Position numbers and translations under genes: made by a program. Shown piece by piece: positions 33,378 to 45,307 of a stretch of 64,000 bases of DNA. The stretch comes from Anniella stebbinsi. Its lineage: Eukaryota > Chordata > Lepidosauria > Squamata > Anniellidae. Position 1 is the first letter of the stretch. Each line of letters begins with the position of its first letter. Below the pieces are notes generated by a model, which was not told the DNA's origin, did not search any database, and saw only the letters and a program-made list of their open reading frames with translations. Location: positions 97,293,263-97,357,262 of the forward strand of contig JARDYH010000007.1 in NCBI GenBank assembly GCA_029215795.1, in the 5' to 3' direction.

Positions 33378-33494
33378 TTTTTTTAATTATTTAGTTTTCA
33401 ACATATAATACATAAAATAAACATAATACATAAACAAACTCTCAACATTCCCCCTGTGCTCCCCTACCCTTGAGACCTTCCATGCTCTGTTATA

Positions 33495-36400
33495 TTATAC
33501 ATTTTTCCAAAATTGCAACGATTCTTTTGAAGCTGTACAACCTCTCCCCTTTACTAAAACATATTCTATAAATGTTCTCCAAATACTTTCAAAATCATTC
33601 TTTTTGGATAATCCCATCCTAACTTTAATTTTACATGTTAATCTATCATTAATTGCAATATCCCACACTCCTTTGTACCATTCTTCTATACTATAATTCC
33701 CTTGTATTTTCCCATTTTTAGCTATCATTAATCTAGCCGGTGTCAGGAGGTTGTTTATCAATTCTCTTATATTATTATTCCCTTATTCTTTATCAAACAT
33801 CCCCAATAAAGCTATATTTGGACTTGCTTCCACTTTCTTACCCAATATTTCATTTATTTCTTTAAAAACTCTTTTCCAAAATTTTTTTACATACTCATAT
33901 GTCCACCACATATGGAAATATGTCCCCACTTCCTGACAACCCCTCCAGCATAGCTTTGACATTTTCTTATCTATCTGATATAATCTTACAGGAGTGAGAT
34001 ACCATCTCCAAATTATTTTATAATGATTTTCTTTTATCCTTATTGATAACAACTTTAAAGTTCTTAGTTCCCCCATCTTCCCCCATCTATCTTCAGTAAT
34101 TTGAATTTTTAAATCTCCTTCCCAGATTGTTTTCAAAATTTCTTGTGGCTCTCCCTCCTTATTAATAATTTCACTTATTATACCTTTTTACTTTTATTTC
34201 CCCCTCCTTCTGTCTTGACTCAATTAGCTTTTCAAATCTTGTTTCCTTTCTACAATCCTTATTTTTCTTTTTCCATTTCTGTGTCCATTGTTCCAATTGT
34301 AGGCACTTAAACCATATTTTTTTTTGCCCTCTTAGAACTTCTTCTATTTGCTTTTTGTTAACCAGTCTCTTCAGCCAATCTTTCACTTTAATTATTTTCC
34401 CTCCTCAATGGCCCTTCCAATTCTCTTCTCAAATTACCTGGGAAGTTCTCCAATAAAACAACTGGGGTTAGAGGAGAAATTCCTGGTATTAATTTCTTTT
34501 TATACCTTCCCCAAATTTCTATGATATTCCTTAGGATGGGATTTTCTATATCCTTCTTTGTATTTTACTAAAAAAAATATTTTGTAACTCTAACTCTATT
34601 TCTCCTCTATTTCTCTAACCATTCTAAATCCTCTTTCCCTACTATACTATTTATAACGTATCTTAATTGGTTAGCTATATAATACATCTTTATATTCGGG
34701 AGTCCCAACCCTCCTTTCCTTTGAATCTTATACCATTTCGTTTTATTAATTCTTGCTTTTCTATCTCTGTTACAATAATTATTTATCATACTTTACCAAC
34801 TTCTTAATTCTACTTTTGTTATTTTAATTGGTAACATTCTAAACAAAAAAATTAATATTTGGTAATATTTTCATTTTAATAACTGCTATTCTACCAAACC
34901 ATGAATGCTTTAATTTCCTATAAGCCTCTAACTTCTTCATTATCTGTTTTTTTAAACTACAAAAAATTATTTCCTCTAACTTTTCTAAATCTTTCATAAT
35001 ATAAACTCCTAAATAGCATACTATATTTTTAACCTTCAGATCAAGTTTTAAACTACCCTCATCCCTTTCTTCTTTGTTATAATTAAATAACATCTGTTCT
35101 GATTTCCCCCAATTTACCTGTAACCCTGTATTCTCTCCAAATTCTCTCAAATGTTGTTTTATTTCTTCTATGCTTTCCCTCGGATTTTCTAGTGTCAATA
35201 GAGTATCATCCGCAAACATATTCATTTTTATTTTATCTTCCCCTCCTATTCCCTTCAATCTCTCATCTTCCCTAATAACATTTGCTAATATTTCTATAAC
35301 AATTGCAAATAATATTGGGGAGAGAGGACACCCTTGTCTTGTTCCTCAGGCTAAGGTAATTTGTTGTGTTAAACCGTCATTTACTATTACCTCTGCCTTA
35401 TTGTTTGCATAAAGTTGATTAATCACTCCCATGAACCTTTCTCCAAAACCAAATATCTTTATAATAGTTTTTAGCGCCTGCCATTCCACACAATCAAAGG
35501 CTTAAAAAATATCTAAAGCTATCAACCCTGCTTTTAAATCCCTTCTTTTAATAATATTTATTATATTCAATACCTTCTCTATTAAATTGGGCATTTGCCT
35601 CTCTGGAATAAATCCACATTGATCCTTTTTTATATACTTATTTATAAAGGTATTCAATCTTGTTGCCATGATTGCTGTAAATATTTTAGAATCTTGATTA
35701 ATTAAGGAAATAGGTCTATATGATGCTGGGTCCGTCAAATCCTTATCTGGTTTCGGGATTAATATTATCAACGAATGTTCCCATGATGGCGGGCTCTTCT
35801 CTCCCTTTATTATATTATTGTACAATTTTTCCATTTTTGGTAGTAAAAGCTCTTTAAATATCTTATAATATTCCGGCCCCAGCCCATCTACTCCTGGAGG
35901 TTTCCCTCCTTTCAATTTATCAATAATTCCCTCTATTTCTTTTTCCATCACTAATGCTTCCATATAATCCCTATCCTTGCCTTCTAATCTTATCTTCCAA
36001 TTTTTCTCTATATACTCCTGTATTCTTGTTTGTGGGCCCGCTTCTGATGTATACAATTTCTGATAAAAATCTTCAAATTTTTTAAATTTATCCTTCATTA
36101 AATTACAGCTTTTCCCCGTTTTATCTTTAATTGTCCCTATTATATTTTTTTCCTTCTTTGATTGTGTGGACCTTGCCAGCATTTTAGAATTTCTGTTGCT
36201 ATATTAAAAAAAAAATCATTTTCAAATATATTAATTCTTTTTGAACTCTCTCTCTATCCTTTTCCTCAAGTTCTTTCTTTTTTGCTTGGAGTTGAGCATA
36301 TCTATGCATATCCTTATTTGTTCTAAATTGTTCCTCTAATTCCTTAATCTCCTCTTCGATCTTTTTACTATGTGCATCTTGTTGTCTTTTTAATTTACAT

Positions 36401-37291
36401 GATTCTCTAATACATATCCCTCTTACTACTGCTTTCATCGTGTCCCAAACTATCCCCTGCGAGTTTACCCGTTTCATTTATTTCCCATATAGTCTGTATT
36501 TCCTTTTTCATTTTTTCTACAATGTTTTTAATAACTTAAAATTTTAGTATCTAATCTCCACCTTTTTGCTTCCCTGTAATCTTTCTTTATTTTAATATCC
36601 ATGCTCATTAATGCATGATCTGAAACCTTAATTACACCTATTTCACAATCCATAATCTTAGAAAGCATATTCTTTGAAACAAATATATAATCAATCCTGG
36701 AGAAGCTCTTATATTTTGATGAATAAAAAGTATATTTCTTTTCTTCTCCTTTTACTATTCTCCAGACATCCTTTAATTCTCTTTGTTCCATTACTTTTGC
36801 TAAACCCATTTTCCCAATACCTTTTATAGTATCTTTATCTTTCATTTTGTCCATCACCATATTAAAGTCTCCAGCCATTACAATATTTGCTTTCTCTACA
36901 TTCCCCATATTACTAAACACTTTATCATAAAAATCAATTTGCTTTTCATTTGGAGCATAAACATTAACCAATACATATTTTTCATCCCCCAAGAAACAAT
37001 GTAAAATAATAAATCTTCCCCACACGTCCTTTACCACTTTAACCACATTAGTGCACATTTTTTAGAGATTATTATCGCAACACCTCTTGCTTTAGAAGTC
37101 CCATATGCTTTCTCATATACACCCAAGAACCTCATTTTAAGTTCATTTCTACCGTGTTCTTTTTGATGTATTTCTTGTAAAAATATTATATCAGCTTTCC
37201 TTTTATTCAACAACCCTTCAATCCTCTTTCTTTTAATAACACTACCCAGCCCATTAACATTTAAAGTTATCAATCTTACTTTATTTTCCAT
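33495..37291 (-). pseudogene. L1 ORF2: endonuclease, reverse transcriptase, Cys-rich C-terminus
   Basis: Endonuclease at 37,291-36,528 with ITLNVNGLGS, FLQEIH (catalytic Glu), GDFNMVMD, RIDYIFVSK and SDHALMSMD, interrupted by one frameshift near 37,050. A Glu/Lys-rich linker lies at 36,480-36,200. RT at 36,182-34,839 with PGVDGLGPEYYK, ILIPKPDKDL, YRPISLINQDSKIF, GFIPERQMPN, LIALDIF and, after a frame break, FADDTLL (35,220). C-terminal region to 33,495 with CWRGCQEVGTYFHMWWTYEYV, the L1 Cys/His-rich segment (one usual Cys is Tyr). At least eight frame changes or stops. It cannot code. Confidence 0.88.
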
Positions 37292-37847
37292 ATCTCCATT
37301 CTTAATTTTTTCTGTAGGTCTCCTAATGTGTCACAATTACCCCCACCTTCCCTCCCCCTCCCCCCACATATAACCCCCATTTTCCCCCTTCAACCCCGGG
37401 TTCCCCTGGGCAGTGACTCCCATCCTCCTCTTCTTAGGACCCTTCGGGGGGGGGGGGCGGCAAACATCCCATATGGAACCAAAGCAGAATTCCCCCTCCC
37501 TTTACTCTTCTTACTATCCCTCTTTAATCTATTTCTCAGTCACAAACTGCTTCCTCCTGCTGCCCCTTCTTCTTCTCTTTCTTGTTCTTTCTCCATCAGG
37601 CCCAGGCTCCGCAGAAGATCCATTCCTTGCTCACATGATATTATTCTGTGTTGTTTCCCCTTGTACATAAATCTCAGGAATACTGGATATCCCCAGCTAT
37701 AAACAATTGAGTTCTTCTGCAGGGTAGTTGTACACAGCTTCACACTTTTCCTCCATTGAATTGTTTGAAAACATAGATCATTGTAGATTTTACCTGTGAA
37801 GATTGGAACATCAATTGCCCAGCACGTCTAATGACTTGCATCAATTT

Positions 37848-38411
37848 TTATTTTTTGTAAAAACTGGCAAATCTTACTATTATGTCCCTTGGGACCATTC
37901 CACTCCTTTTAGGTCCAACTCTGTGGATCCTTTCAATATCTTCTTCAGCCCATATCTTTTGAGGATTCATCTCCTTAATCCATTCCATTAGCTTGTCTTT
38001 CAGAATCTTTGAGTTTCCCCCCTGCTGTTCCTGAAAGAATCTGATGCGAATATTCATTCTTCTGTCTCTATCTTCCATAGAAATTAAACGTAAGTCCATT
38101 TCTTGTAAAATTATTTCTTGCTTTTTTATCTTATCTTTGTTCTGATCTGTTTGCTGCTCCAAAGATATGAATTTATCATTAATCATTTGAAGATCGCTTT
38201 GTAACTCCGATTGGGAAATCTGGATCTTCTTAACCTCCTGCATGAGCTCATTCTTCTGCTTATCCAGCATGTCTTGAATGCCAGCCAGCAAGGCTTCAGA
38301 GGACATCGGCTCCGTTTGTGGTGTCATTGTTTTGGGAACTGCTCCTGGCTTAGGTCCATTTTTATGATCCCCACTTCTGGTTGCCGGCAGACCCGTTTTC
38401 CCATTCATCAT
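37848..38411 (-). pseudogene. L1 ORF1: coiled coil and RNA-binding domain, truncated
   Basis: L1 ORF1 protein trimerises through a coiled coil and binds the element RNA. Here residues ~45-115 have strong heptad-type Leu/Ile/Gln/Lys pattern (LDKQKNELMQEVKKIQISQS, DKIKKQEIILQEM), followed by RRMNIRIRFF and IHRVGPKRSGMVPRDIIVRF of the RRM-like domain. The frame stops after FASFYKK at 37,848, earlier than expected, so the C-terminal domain is lost or frameshifted. The start was set at the Met pair at 38,411. The 5' UTR upstream is about 516 bp. Confidence 0.85.
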
Positions 38412-38927
38412 GACTGCCTCTAAATGTTCTGAATTCTTTCTAGTCAGACAAGACTAACTCTTATCGGAGGGGTGCGCTTTGGATCTAGTCCACCTCGGTG
38501 GCAAAATTTTCTTACTTCTCCCCCTTTCACTGCTCATCTGGCATCCAGCCAATGGTTGCGACGTTCGGTCTTTCTGCTACCTCTTGTTTAGATCCTTGCT
38601 AATTAGTTAATAATGTCCAGTATTCTCCGTAAGTACAAATTATTCTTTGCTTTAGTTTGAAGTTGTATCAACAGAGATAAGTACACTCTGCCGTTTCAGT
38701 CCCAGCTTGGCTGCTCTCCCAGGTTCGTTAAGATTTTATAACACTGCCGGTTTATCTACAACTTTGCAGCTTTCTTCCCCTTATTCTGTAAAGATTCCCA
38801 TAACAAGCACTGCTTTTCACTTACAGTTTGAAGTTCTTATAAATGGGATATTGTTCTTTTTAGTTTTTCTCACACGGGAGGAGAGACGATCCCGATCTGT
38901 TTACTCCATACCAGATGTCCCGCCCCC

Positions 38928-39010
38928 TGCAATAGCTTTCTTAGGTGCTGCATCATACCACTGGCTCAAGACAGATTTTGTTAAAAGCCTTTTAGAACTT
39001 AAGTAAGTTA
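38928..39010 (-). mobile_element. CR1-g, continuation right of the L1
   Basis: Begins with the L1 target duplication (38,928-38,939) and continues the old CR1 minus-strand copy: TTAGGTGCTGCATCATACCACTGGCTCA matches the CR1-d block at about 26,030-26,065. The homology fades near 39,010. Confidence 0.7.
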
Positions 39011-40138
39011 TCGGTCTGTACATTAAAACAGATTAAGCAGAGAATGTTGTGTTCTCTATTTGCGATAATCAATTGTAAAATATATACAGAATCTAGGTTA
39101 ATCGATCAGCCATTTTTTGAGCTCCTATTCTTCTGTATCAGATAATGATATAGGTTTTTGTTTTTTAACAGAATGTGAGCCTTGCACAGTTAGCATGGGA
39201 CCAGGTTGCTGATTTCACTTCACCTCTTATCTTACAAGTGATAGTGGGTACTATTACATCAATGAAATTGAGAAAAACTCCTGACCTGATGCATTTCCAG
39301 TTGATTATTCTGAAAATATATATTGATTTTTAACTCTTGTTTTACTGGAGTTTTATAATGAAGCTTTTTAAAATAAGTTTTTTTTAAAAAATTACCTCTT
39401 TATTTTATTGAAGCTTATATAAATGTTCTTCCAAATTTATCTTCCACCCATAGACTTATTTCCTTGGTGAATATGGATGCTAAGATACTGTCCACCATCA
39501 AGCATCCAGCTAAGACTGGGCTTATATGTGGAGCCATCAATAATCAGATAATATTAGACTTTTCATTGATGCATTAGTCCTATTTGAAAATAACCAAGAT
39601 CTAGCTGAGGATGTACAATTTCATTTTGGTTTGTAGATCACTTGAAAATGCCCCGTTCGCAACTCTGAATGTGAACTGGAGCGCCACATTCTCAGAATAG
39701 GTTTGCAACTTCCCAAACTTGCATTGACATTCACAAAATACACACTTAAAATAATCTACATTTTCACTCTTTTGTAAATAGAGGAAAAGTGCACTTTTGA
39801 AAATGTGCATTTTCCCCATTCCTTATTGGAACAACCCCCCCCCCCAAAAAAAAACAGGTTGCATACGAGAATGGGAGTGAGCCAAACCAAGCTTTGAAGT
39901 GAAGTTCAGAGAATTTTGGTGAGCTTGAACATTTCTGTTTCTCCCATTCCTGGATTTGGCTGCTATTAGCACTTTGAATGCGAAGAATGCTTTTGAGAAG
40001 GAGCATTGGTGGTTTCTGTTATGTGTTCTGATTAAATATGGATTTACCCAAAGTAATGTTTTTTTGAATTAATATGTTGTATACAGCCCCTTGGTCATAT
40101 GTGATTACAAACAGAGTCTTGTCTCCTTTAATTAAGTT
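39011..40138. other. Unassigned stretch, 1.1 kb
   Basis: AT-rich, with a C11/A8 junction at 39,833. No gene and no repeat named. Confidence 0.5.
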
Positions 40139-40156
40139 GTGTTGAGCCACATGTCA

Positions 40157-40490
40157 AGCCATCAACCTGCAGGAGAGGGAGGCCTGCTGCCAGGGGAGGA
40201 GAGGAGTGTGCCTGCCTGCCTGCCTGCCTCCTGTCTTTGCTGCTGCTGCCACCACCACCACCACCCTCCAGAGGATTTCAGCCTGGCAGACTGCCACTCC
40301 CTGCAGGACCAGGCCCCAGGTACTGAGCCAGCTGCTGTGGACAATTACATCTGTCCCCCTCCCTTCCTGGGAGGTATATTTAAGCTGCTGGCTGAGGGGG
40401 CCTGGGAAAGCCATCAACCTGCAGGAGAGGGAGGCCTGCTGCCAGGGGAGGAGAGGAGTGTGCCTGCCTGCCTGCCTGCTGGCTTTTTGT
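40157..40490 (+). repeat. Duplicated 5' UTR box of L2-C
   Basis: CCATCAACCTGCAGGAGAGG ... GGAGGCCTGCTGCCAGGGGA ... (TGCC)n occurs at 40,157-40,231 and 40,409-40,483. L2-B has a single copy at 19,149. It sits where LINE promoters usually lie, so it may be a promoter monomer. Confidence 0.8.
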
Positions 40491-40555
40491 TTTTGTCTTT
40501 GGGTGGTTTTTTTGTTGTTGTTGTTGTTTTCCCCCCCTTTCCCCAGGCTTGAGCT

Positions 40556-43500
40556 ATGTGCCTGGGAGGGAGGATACAGGGCCAGGTGGGGGGATCTGAG
40601 GGGAGCACAATCAGTGTAGTGACGGGTAGAGGGAGATATGGTGTTGTGAGGAGGACTTGCCAGGTTAGGGGAACAAGGCCCAGACAATTAATGGCTGTGC
40701 CTTGTTCCAGTCCCCCTCACACCCACAGGTTTGTTGGTTGCCTTGTAAGCCAGCCCTCAGGCCTCCGGGTGCTGCTTTTAAATGCCAGATCGGTGCATAA
40801 TAAGATCTCCCTCATCCACGACTTAATTGTGGATGAGGCAGCCGATCTGGCATGTATAACCGAGACCTGGGTGGGAGAGCAGGGAGGAGTTAGTCTCTCC
40901 CAGTTATGCCCACCGGGGTACTTGGTTCAGCATCAGGGTAGACTTGAGGGCCGGGGAGGGGGGGTTGCTGTGGTCTATAGGCTCCCTGTCCATGCGACTA
41001 CTGGTCTGGAGTGTTTGCACCTTGTGTTGGGCCAACGGGACAGATTAGGGATTCTGTTGGTGTACCGCCCACCCCGCTGCTCAACAGACTCCCTAGCTGA
41101 GCTGACAGAGGTGGTCTCTGGTGTACTGTTGAGGTCCCCCAGGCTCTTGGTTCTGTGGGATGTCAACATTCATGCCGAGGGCACTTTATCTGGGGCAGCT
41201 CAGGATTTCATGGTCTCCATGACAACCATGGGATTGTCCCAACATACCATTGGCCCAACGCATGTTGCAGGGCACACTCTAGACCTGGTTTTTTCAACTG
41301 GACATGGAGATGGGGATCTGAAAGTGGGGGACTTTACATCAACCCCTCTGTCATGGTCAGATCACCACCTGCTGAGGTTTAGACTTACAGCGGCTTTCCC
41401 CCTCTGCAAGGGTGGGGGACCCATTAAGATGGTTCGCCCCCGGAGGCTAATGGATCCAGATGGTTTCCAGAGGGCTCTGGGGAGTTTTCCGGCTGATAGG
41501 GCTGGCTCTCCTGTCGAAACCCTGGTTGATCTGTGGAATGCAGAAATGACCCGGGCAGTTGACACGATTGCTCCTGAGCGCCCTCTCCTGTGTAGAGCTC
41601 GAACGGCTCCGTGGTATACCCCGGAGCTGAGAGTGATGAAATAAAACAGCTTGAGGGCAGATGGAGACGAACTCCTGATGGATGCAATCAAACACTGTTA
41701 AGTGCTTATGGTAAGCTAATAATAATAATTTTTATTACGGTCAACAAGGGTAAGCTGTATTCAGGGGCAGTGAGGGCAGCAAAAAAACAATACTTTGCTG
41801 CCACTATTCAATCATCAACCTGCCGCCCAGCGGAGCTTTTCAGAGTTGTCCGGGGGCTTTTACATGCTGGCCCCAAGGACATGGTAGAACCATCTGAGGC
41901 CCCCTGTAATACATTTGCTGGGCACTTCCAGAGTAAAATCTCTGGCATCCATCAGGACTTAGACTCCAGTGTTATAGCAGGTGGATCTAGTGAGGTATCC
42001 AGAGCACAGGCTTGCCCTGTTTTCTTGGATGAGTTTCAGTTGGTACAGCTCGAGGATGTTGACAAGGTGCTTGGACAAGTTTGTGCAACCACTTCCATAT
42101 TGGATCCTTGCCCCTCTTGGCTAATAAAAGCTAGCAGGGATGGAACAACTGGCTGGGCCAGGGAAGTGATTAATGCCTCTTTGCAAGAGGGAGTGGTCCC
42201 AGGCCTCCTGAAAGAGGCGGCAGTGAGACCACTCCTAAAGAAATCTTCCCTGGACCCTGAAAATCTGAATAACTACAGGCCAGTAGCAAATGTTCCATTC
42301 CTGGGCAAAGTCCTGGAGTGGGTGGTTGCAAGCCAACTCCAGGCACTCTTGGATGAGACTGATTATCTGGATTCATTTCAGTCGGGTTTCAGGCTTGGTT
42401 TTGGTACGGAAACAGCCTTGGTCACCCTGTATGATGACCTATGTCGGGAGAAAGACAGGGGGAGTGTGACTCTGTTGATTCTCCTTGATCTCTCAGCGGC
42501 TTTCGATACCATCAACCATGGTATCCTTCTGGGATGACTGGCTGAGTTGGGAGTGGGAGGCACTGCATTGCAGTGGTTCCGCTCCTACTTGGGGGGTCAG
42601 CTCCAGAAGGTGGTGCTTGGGGAACATTGCTCGGCCCCGTGGATTCTCCAGTATGGAGTTCCGCAGGGGTCAGTTTTGTCCCCCATGCTGTTCAATATCT
42701 ACATGAAACCGTTGAGTGCAGTCATCCGGAGTTTTTGAGTGCGTTGTCATCAGTACGCTGATGACACGCAGCTCTATTTCTCCTTTTCATCTTCATCAGG
42801 TGAGGCTGTGGATGTGCTGAACCAGTGCCTGGCTGCGACAATGGACTTGATGAGGGCTAATAAAACTGAAACTCAATCCAGACAAGACTGAGATGCTGTT
42901 AGTGGGTGGTTCCGCTGACCGGATGGAGGGTGTTCAACCTGTTCTGGATGGGGTTGAACTCCCCTTGCAGGAGCGGGTTCGTAGCTTGGGGGTTCTCCTA
43001 GAACCATCTCTGTCACTTGAGGCGCAGGTGGCCTCAGTGCCTTCTACCAACTTCGGTTGGTGGCCCAGCTATGTCCCAATCTGGACAGGGATAACCTGGC
43101 TTCAGTTGTCCATGCTCTGGTAACCTCCAAGTTAGATTACTGCAATGCACTCTACGTGGGCCTGCCTTTGAAGGTGGTTCGGAAGCTGCAGCTTGTGCAA
43201 AATGCAGCGGCCAGATTGATAACTGGAACCAGTAGGTTCGAACATATAAGACCTACTCTGGCCCGCTTGCATTGGCTGCCTGTATGTTTCCAAGCCCGGT
43301 TCAAGATGCTGGTTTTAACCTATAAAGCCTTACACGGCTTGGGACCACAATACCTGATGGAACGCCTTTCCCGACATGAACCTACCCGAACACTATGTTC
43401 AACATCTAAGGCCCTCCTCCGAGTGCCTCCTCCGAGGGAAGCTCGGAGGTCAGCAACAAGAGAGAGGGCCTTCTCTGTGGTGGCTCCCCAATTGTGGAAC

Positions 43501-43596
43501 GATCTCCCTGACGAGGCCCGCCTGGCGCCAACATTGTTATCTTTTCGGCGCCAGGTCAAGACTTTCCTCTTCTCTCAGGCATTTGGCAATATCTGA
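40556..43596 (+). pseudogene. L2 endonuclease-reverse transcriptase, broken by stops and frameshifts
   Basis: Start ATG at 40,556 reads MCLGGRIQG, the same MCLG start as in L2-B and L2-D, which argues for this codon. Endonuclease: LLLNARSVHNK, ITETWV (catalytic Glu), LLVYRPPR, WDVNIHAEG in place of GDFN, SWSDHHLL. The frame ends at TAA 41,642, but an RT-linker frame overlaps from 41,611 to a TGA at 42,535: AARAAKK-like region, LLKKSSLDPENLNNYRPVAN, LDLSAAFDTINHGILL. After the TGA the same frame gives YGVPQGSVLSPMLFNIYMKPL (42,655). The YADD block is at about 42,756 in another frame, and the C-terminal region (43,057-43,596: LDYCNALYVGLPLKVV, WNDLPDEARLAPTLLSFRRQ) is open. A 31-bp insertion with an 8-bp duplication lies at 41,718-41,748. 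Non-functional. Confidence 0.9.
41710..41756. repeat. 31-bp insertion with exact 8-bp duplication in L2-C
   Basis: GGTAAGCT occurs at 41,710-41,717 and 41,749-41,756, flanking 31 bp that start (AAT)4-like and continue TTTTTATTACGGTCAACAAG. L2-B lacks the insertion. Insert plus duplication is 39 bp, so the reading frame is kept. It looks like a minimal 3' end of a LINE or SINE (antisense), copied in by target-primed reverse transcription. Confidence 0.8.
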
Positions 43597-43904
43597 GGAG
43601 CCTGGGTTTGTTTTGTTTTGTTTTTGTAGCTTTTTGAAGTGTTGAAGTGGTTTTTAAATGTACAGATTGTGTGTATGTTGTATGTTTTTGCTGTTTTAAT
43701 TTTTGTATATTGTTTTTAATTGTTTTTAATCCTATGTAAACCGCCCAGAGAGCTTTGGCTATGGGGCGGTATACAAATGTAATAAATAAATAAATAAATA
43801 TGTCAAGGGTGCCCCTTATTTCCTTTTCTTTTTAATGTACTTTTTCAGTTGCTTGCTTGTGGTATTAGAAATTATAATAGGTGAGGTTGAGCATAAGATG
43901 GTTT

Positions 43905-44810
43905 AATATTTATTTATCTAATTTATTTCATTAATAGGTTTATATACAACTGACCATATTAAAAATATATCTAAGTAGTTTACAAGAAAATTAAATACAT
44001 TAAGATACATTCTGATATACATTAAAATACAATTAAAATTCAGAAATGCTAAAACATTAATACAAAACATTAATAAAAGCATGAAAACCAATTTAAACCA
44101 ATACAACATCATAATTACAAACAAACAAACTGAGCATCATACTCTCTCAGGGAAGGCCTGGGTAAACAAATGGGTCTTTCGTCAGCACCTAAAGCATGCT
44201 CCCAGGAGGGGGGATTTCACCCCAGAGGAGGTTGCTGCTTCCTGGTTGCTATGAGATGGCAATCTGCAGGCCTTGGCCCATCCAGCAAGGCCTCCTCTGA
44301 GGACCATAATGACTGCACAGGTCTGTGTTTGGAGAAGGTGATATGCCAGGTAAACCGGTCCCAAACTGTCAGGACTTCATATGCCAACAGCAAGACCTTA
44401 TACTTGGTTCGATAGTTAACAGGCAGGCAGTGCAGCGTCTTCAACACCCGTGTAACATGTGCTTGGCCAGGCACAACCCTCAGCATCCTGGCTGCAGCAT
44501 TCTGCACCAGCTGCAGCTTCGAGACCAAGCACAAGAGTAGCCCCACGTACAGTAATCTAAGCATGAGGTTATTGATGCATGGACTGCAGTGGCCAGGCTA
44601 ATGTGCCAACCTGAGTTGGTAATAGGGCTTCTCATCACAGAAGCCACTTGGGCGATTATGGCAATTATGACTCCAGGAGCATTCCCAAACTTGTTTTTTC
44701 TTAGGAAGTGCAACCCTGCCTAGAACAAGCAAACACCCCAGTTCCAATACCTGGAAACCACCCAACCATAAAGTTTCCATCTTGTCTAGGGTAACCAATC
44801 GTCTGGATTT
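43905..44810 (-). mobile_element. Old L2 3' fragment (L2-G)
   Basis: Minus-strand frames give ISLATAVHASITSCLDYCTWGY (about 44,600), then KLQLVQNAAARMLRVVPGQAHVT (44,520-44,450), LHCLPVNYRTKYKVLLLAYEVL (44,430-44,370) and the tail region with a GTAAACTACTTAGATAT-type 3' end near 43,970 and (AAAT)-like tail. Diverged, several frameshifts, 5'-truncated in the RT C-terminal region. Confidence 0.75.
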
Positions 44811-45307
44811 ATCTGATTCTGTCAGAGGTTTTGCTCCCTCCTGGGGGTCCGGGGGGATTTGCTAAAAGGTGACCAATCATCTGGATTTGACACCCTATCC
44901 CCTGCAGCCTCTTGCTTTCGGCCTAGGGAAGGAGGACAGGAAGAAGTAGCGTGCAGATGCGGGGGTTGGGGGGTTGGGGGTGAACTTTCAGGTGTTGGCC
45001 AATATCACCTGCTGCCGGAGGTGGGACTTCCACCCGGAGCCCGAAGTGGGGCTCGTGTGTCTCCCTGTTCCTGCTTCTTCTTGGCATTGAGACATTCCTG
45101 AGCCTGGACCCACCGCTGCCACTACTTCCATCCAGGTCTCTGCACTTTCCCTCCCCTTCCTGCTTGGCTTGTCACTTCTTCCAACTCCCACCGTTGGATT
45201 CCTCTTCTCTCTACCAGAGGAGGCTGGCCTGCCTGCTGTGAAAGGGAAGAGTAGCAACAAAGGGAAACCTTCTTTCCCAGAGGCTTTAACTGCTACTGCT
45301 GATCTTG
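44811..45307. other. Unassigned stretch, 0.5 kb
   Basis: GGTGACCAATCATCTGGATTT (44,868) and GGTAACCAATCGTCTGGATTT (44,789) form a direct pair resembling the MITE B terminus, possibly remains of a related element. Otherwise nothing. Confidence 0.4.

Larger units (their letters stand above)
33378..38927 (-). mobile_element. Full-length L1 LINE, 5.55 kb (L1-1)
   Basis: On the minus strand: GC-rich 5' end (GGGGGCGGGACATCTGG from 38,927), 5' UTR, ORF1, ORF2, and a poly(A) end (plus-strand T-run at 33,375-33,384). The 12-bp flanks TGCATTAGCTTT (33,366) and TGCAATAGCTTT (38,928) agree at 11 of 12, fitting a target-site duplication. CR1-g sequence resumes on both sides, which fixes the boundaries. 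Both ORFs are broken. Confidence 0.9.
40139..43806 (+). mobile_element. Nearly full-length L2 LINE (L2-C)
   Basis: 5' UTR with a 75-bp box present twice (from 40,157 and 40,409, period 252 bp), one long ORF in broken pieces, and a 3' UTR ending in the stem ACCGCCC/GGGCGGT (43,740-43,770), ATACAAATGTAATAAATAAATA and (AAAT)n to about 43,800. 3.67 kb. Subfamily is different from L2-D at both UTRs while the proteins remain alignable. Confidence 0.92.

Noticed and set aside
33783..37291. Many moderately long Lys/Ile-rich minus-strand frames that could be taken for separate small genes
   Set aside because: All are consecutive pieces of one L1 ORF2 in shifting frames.
40154..40687. Minus-strand frame of 177 codons with duplicated segments
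   Set aside because: Antisense of the duplicated L2-C 5' UTR box; no motif.
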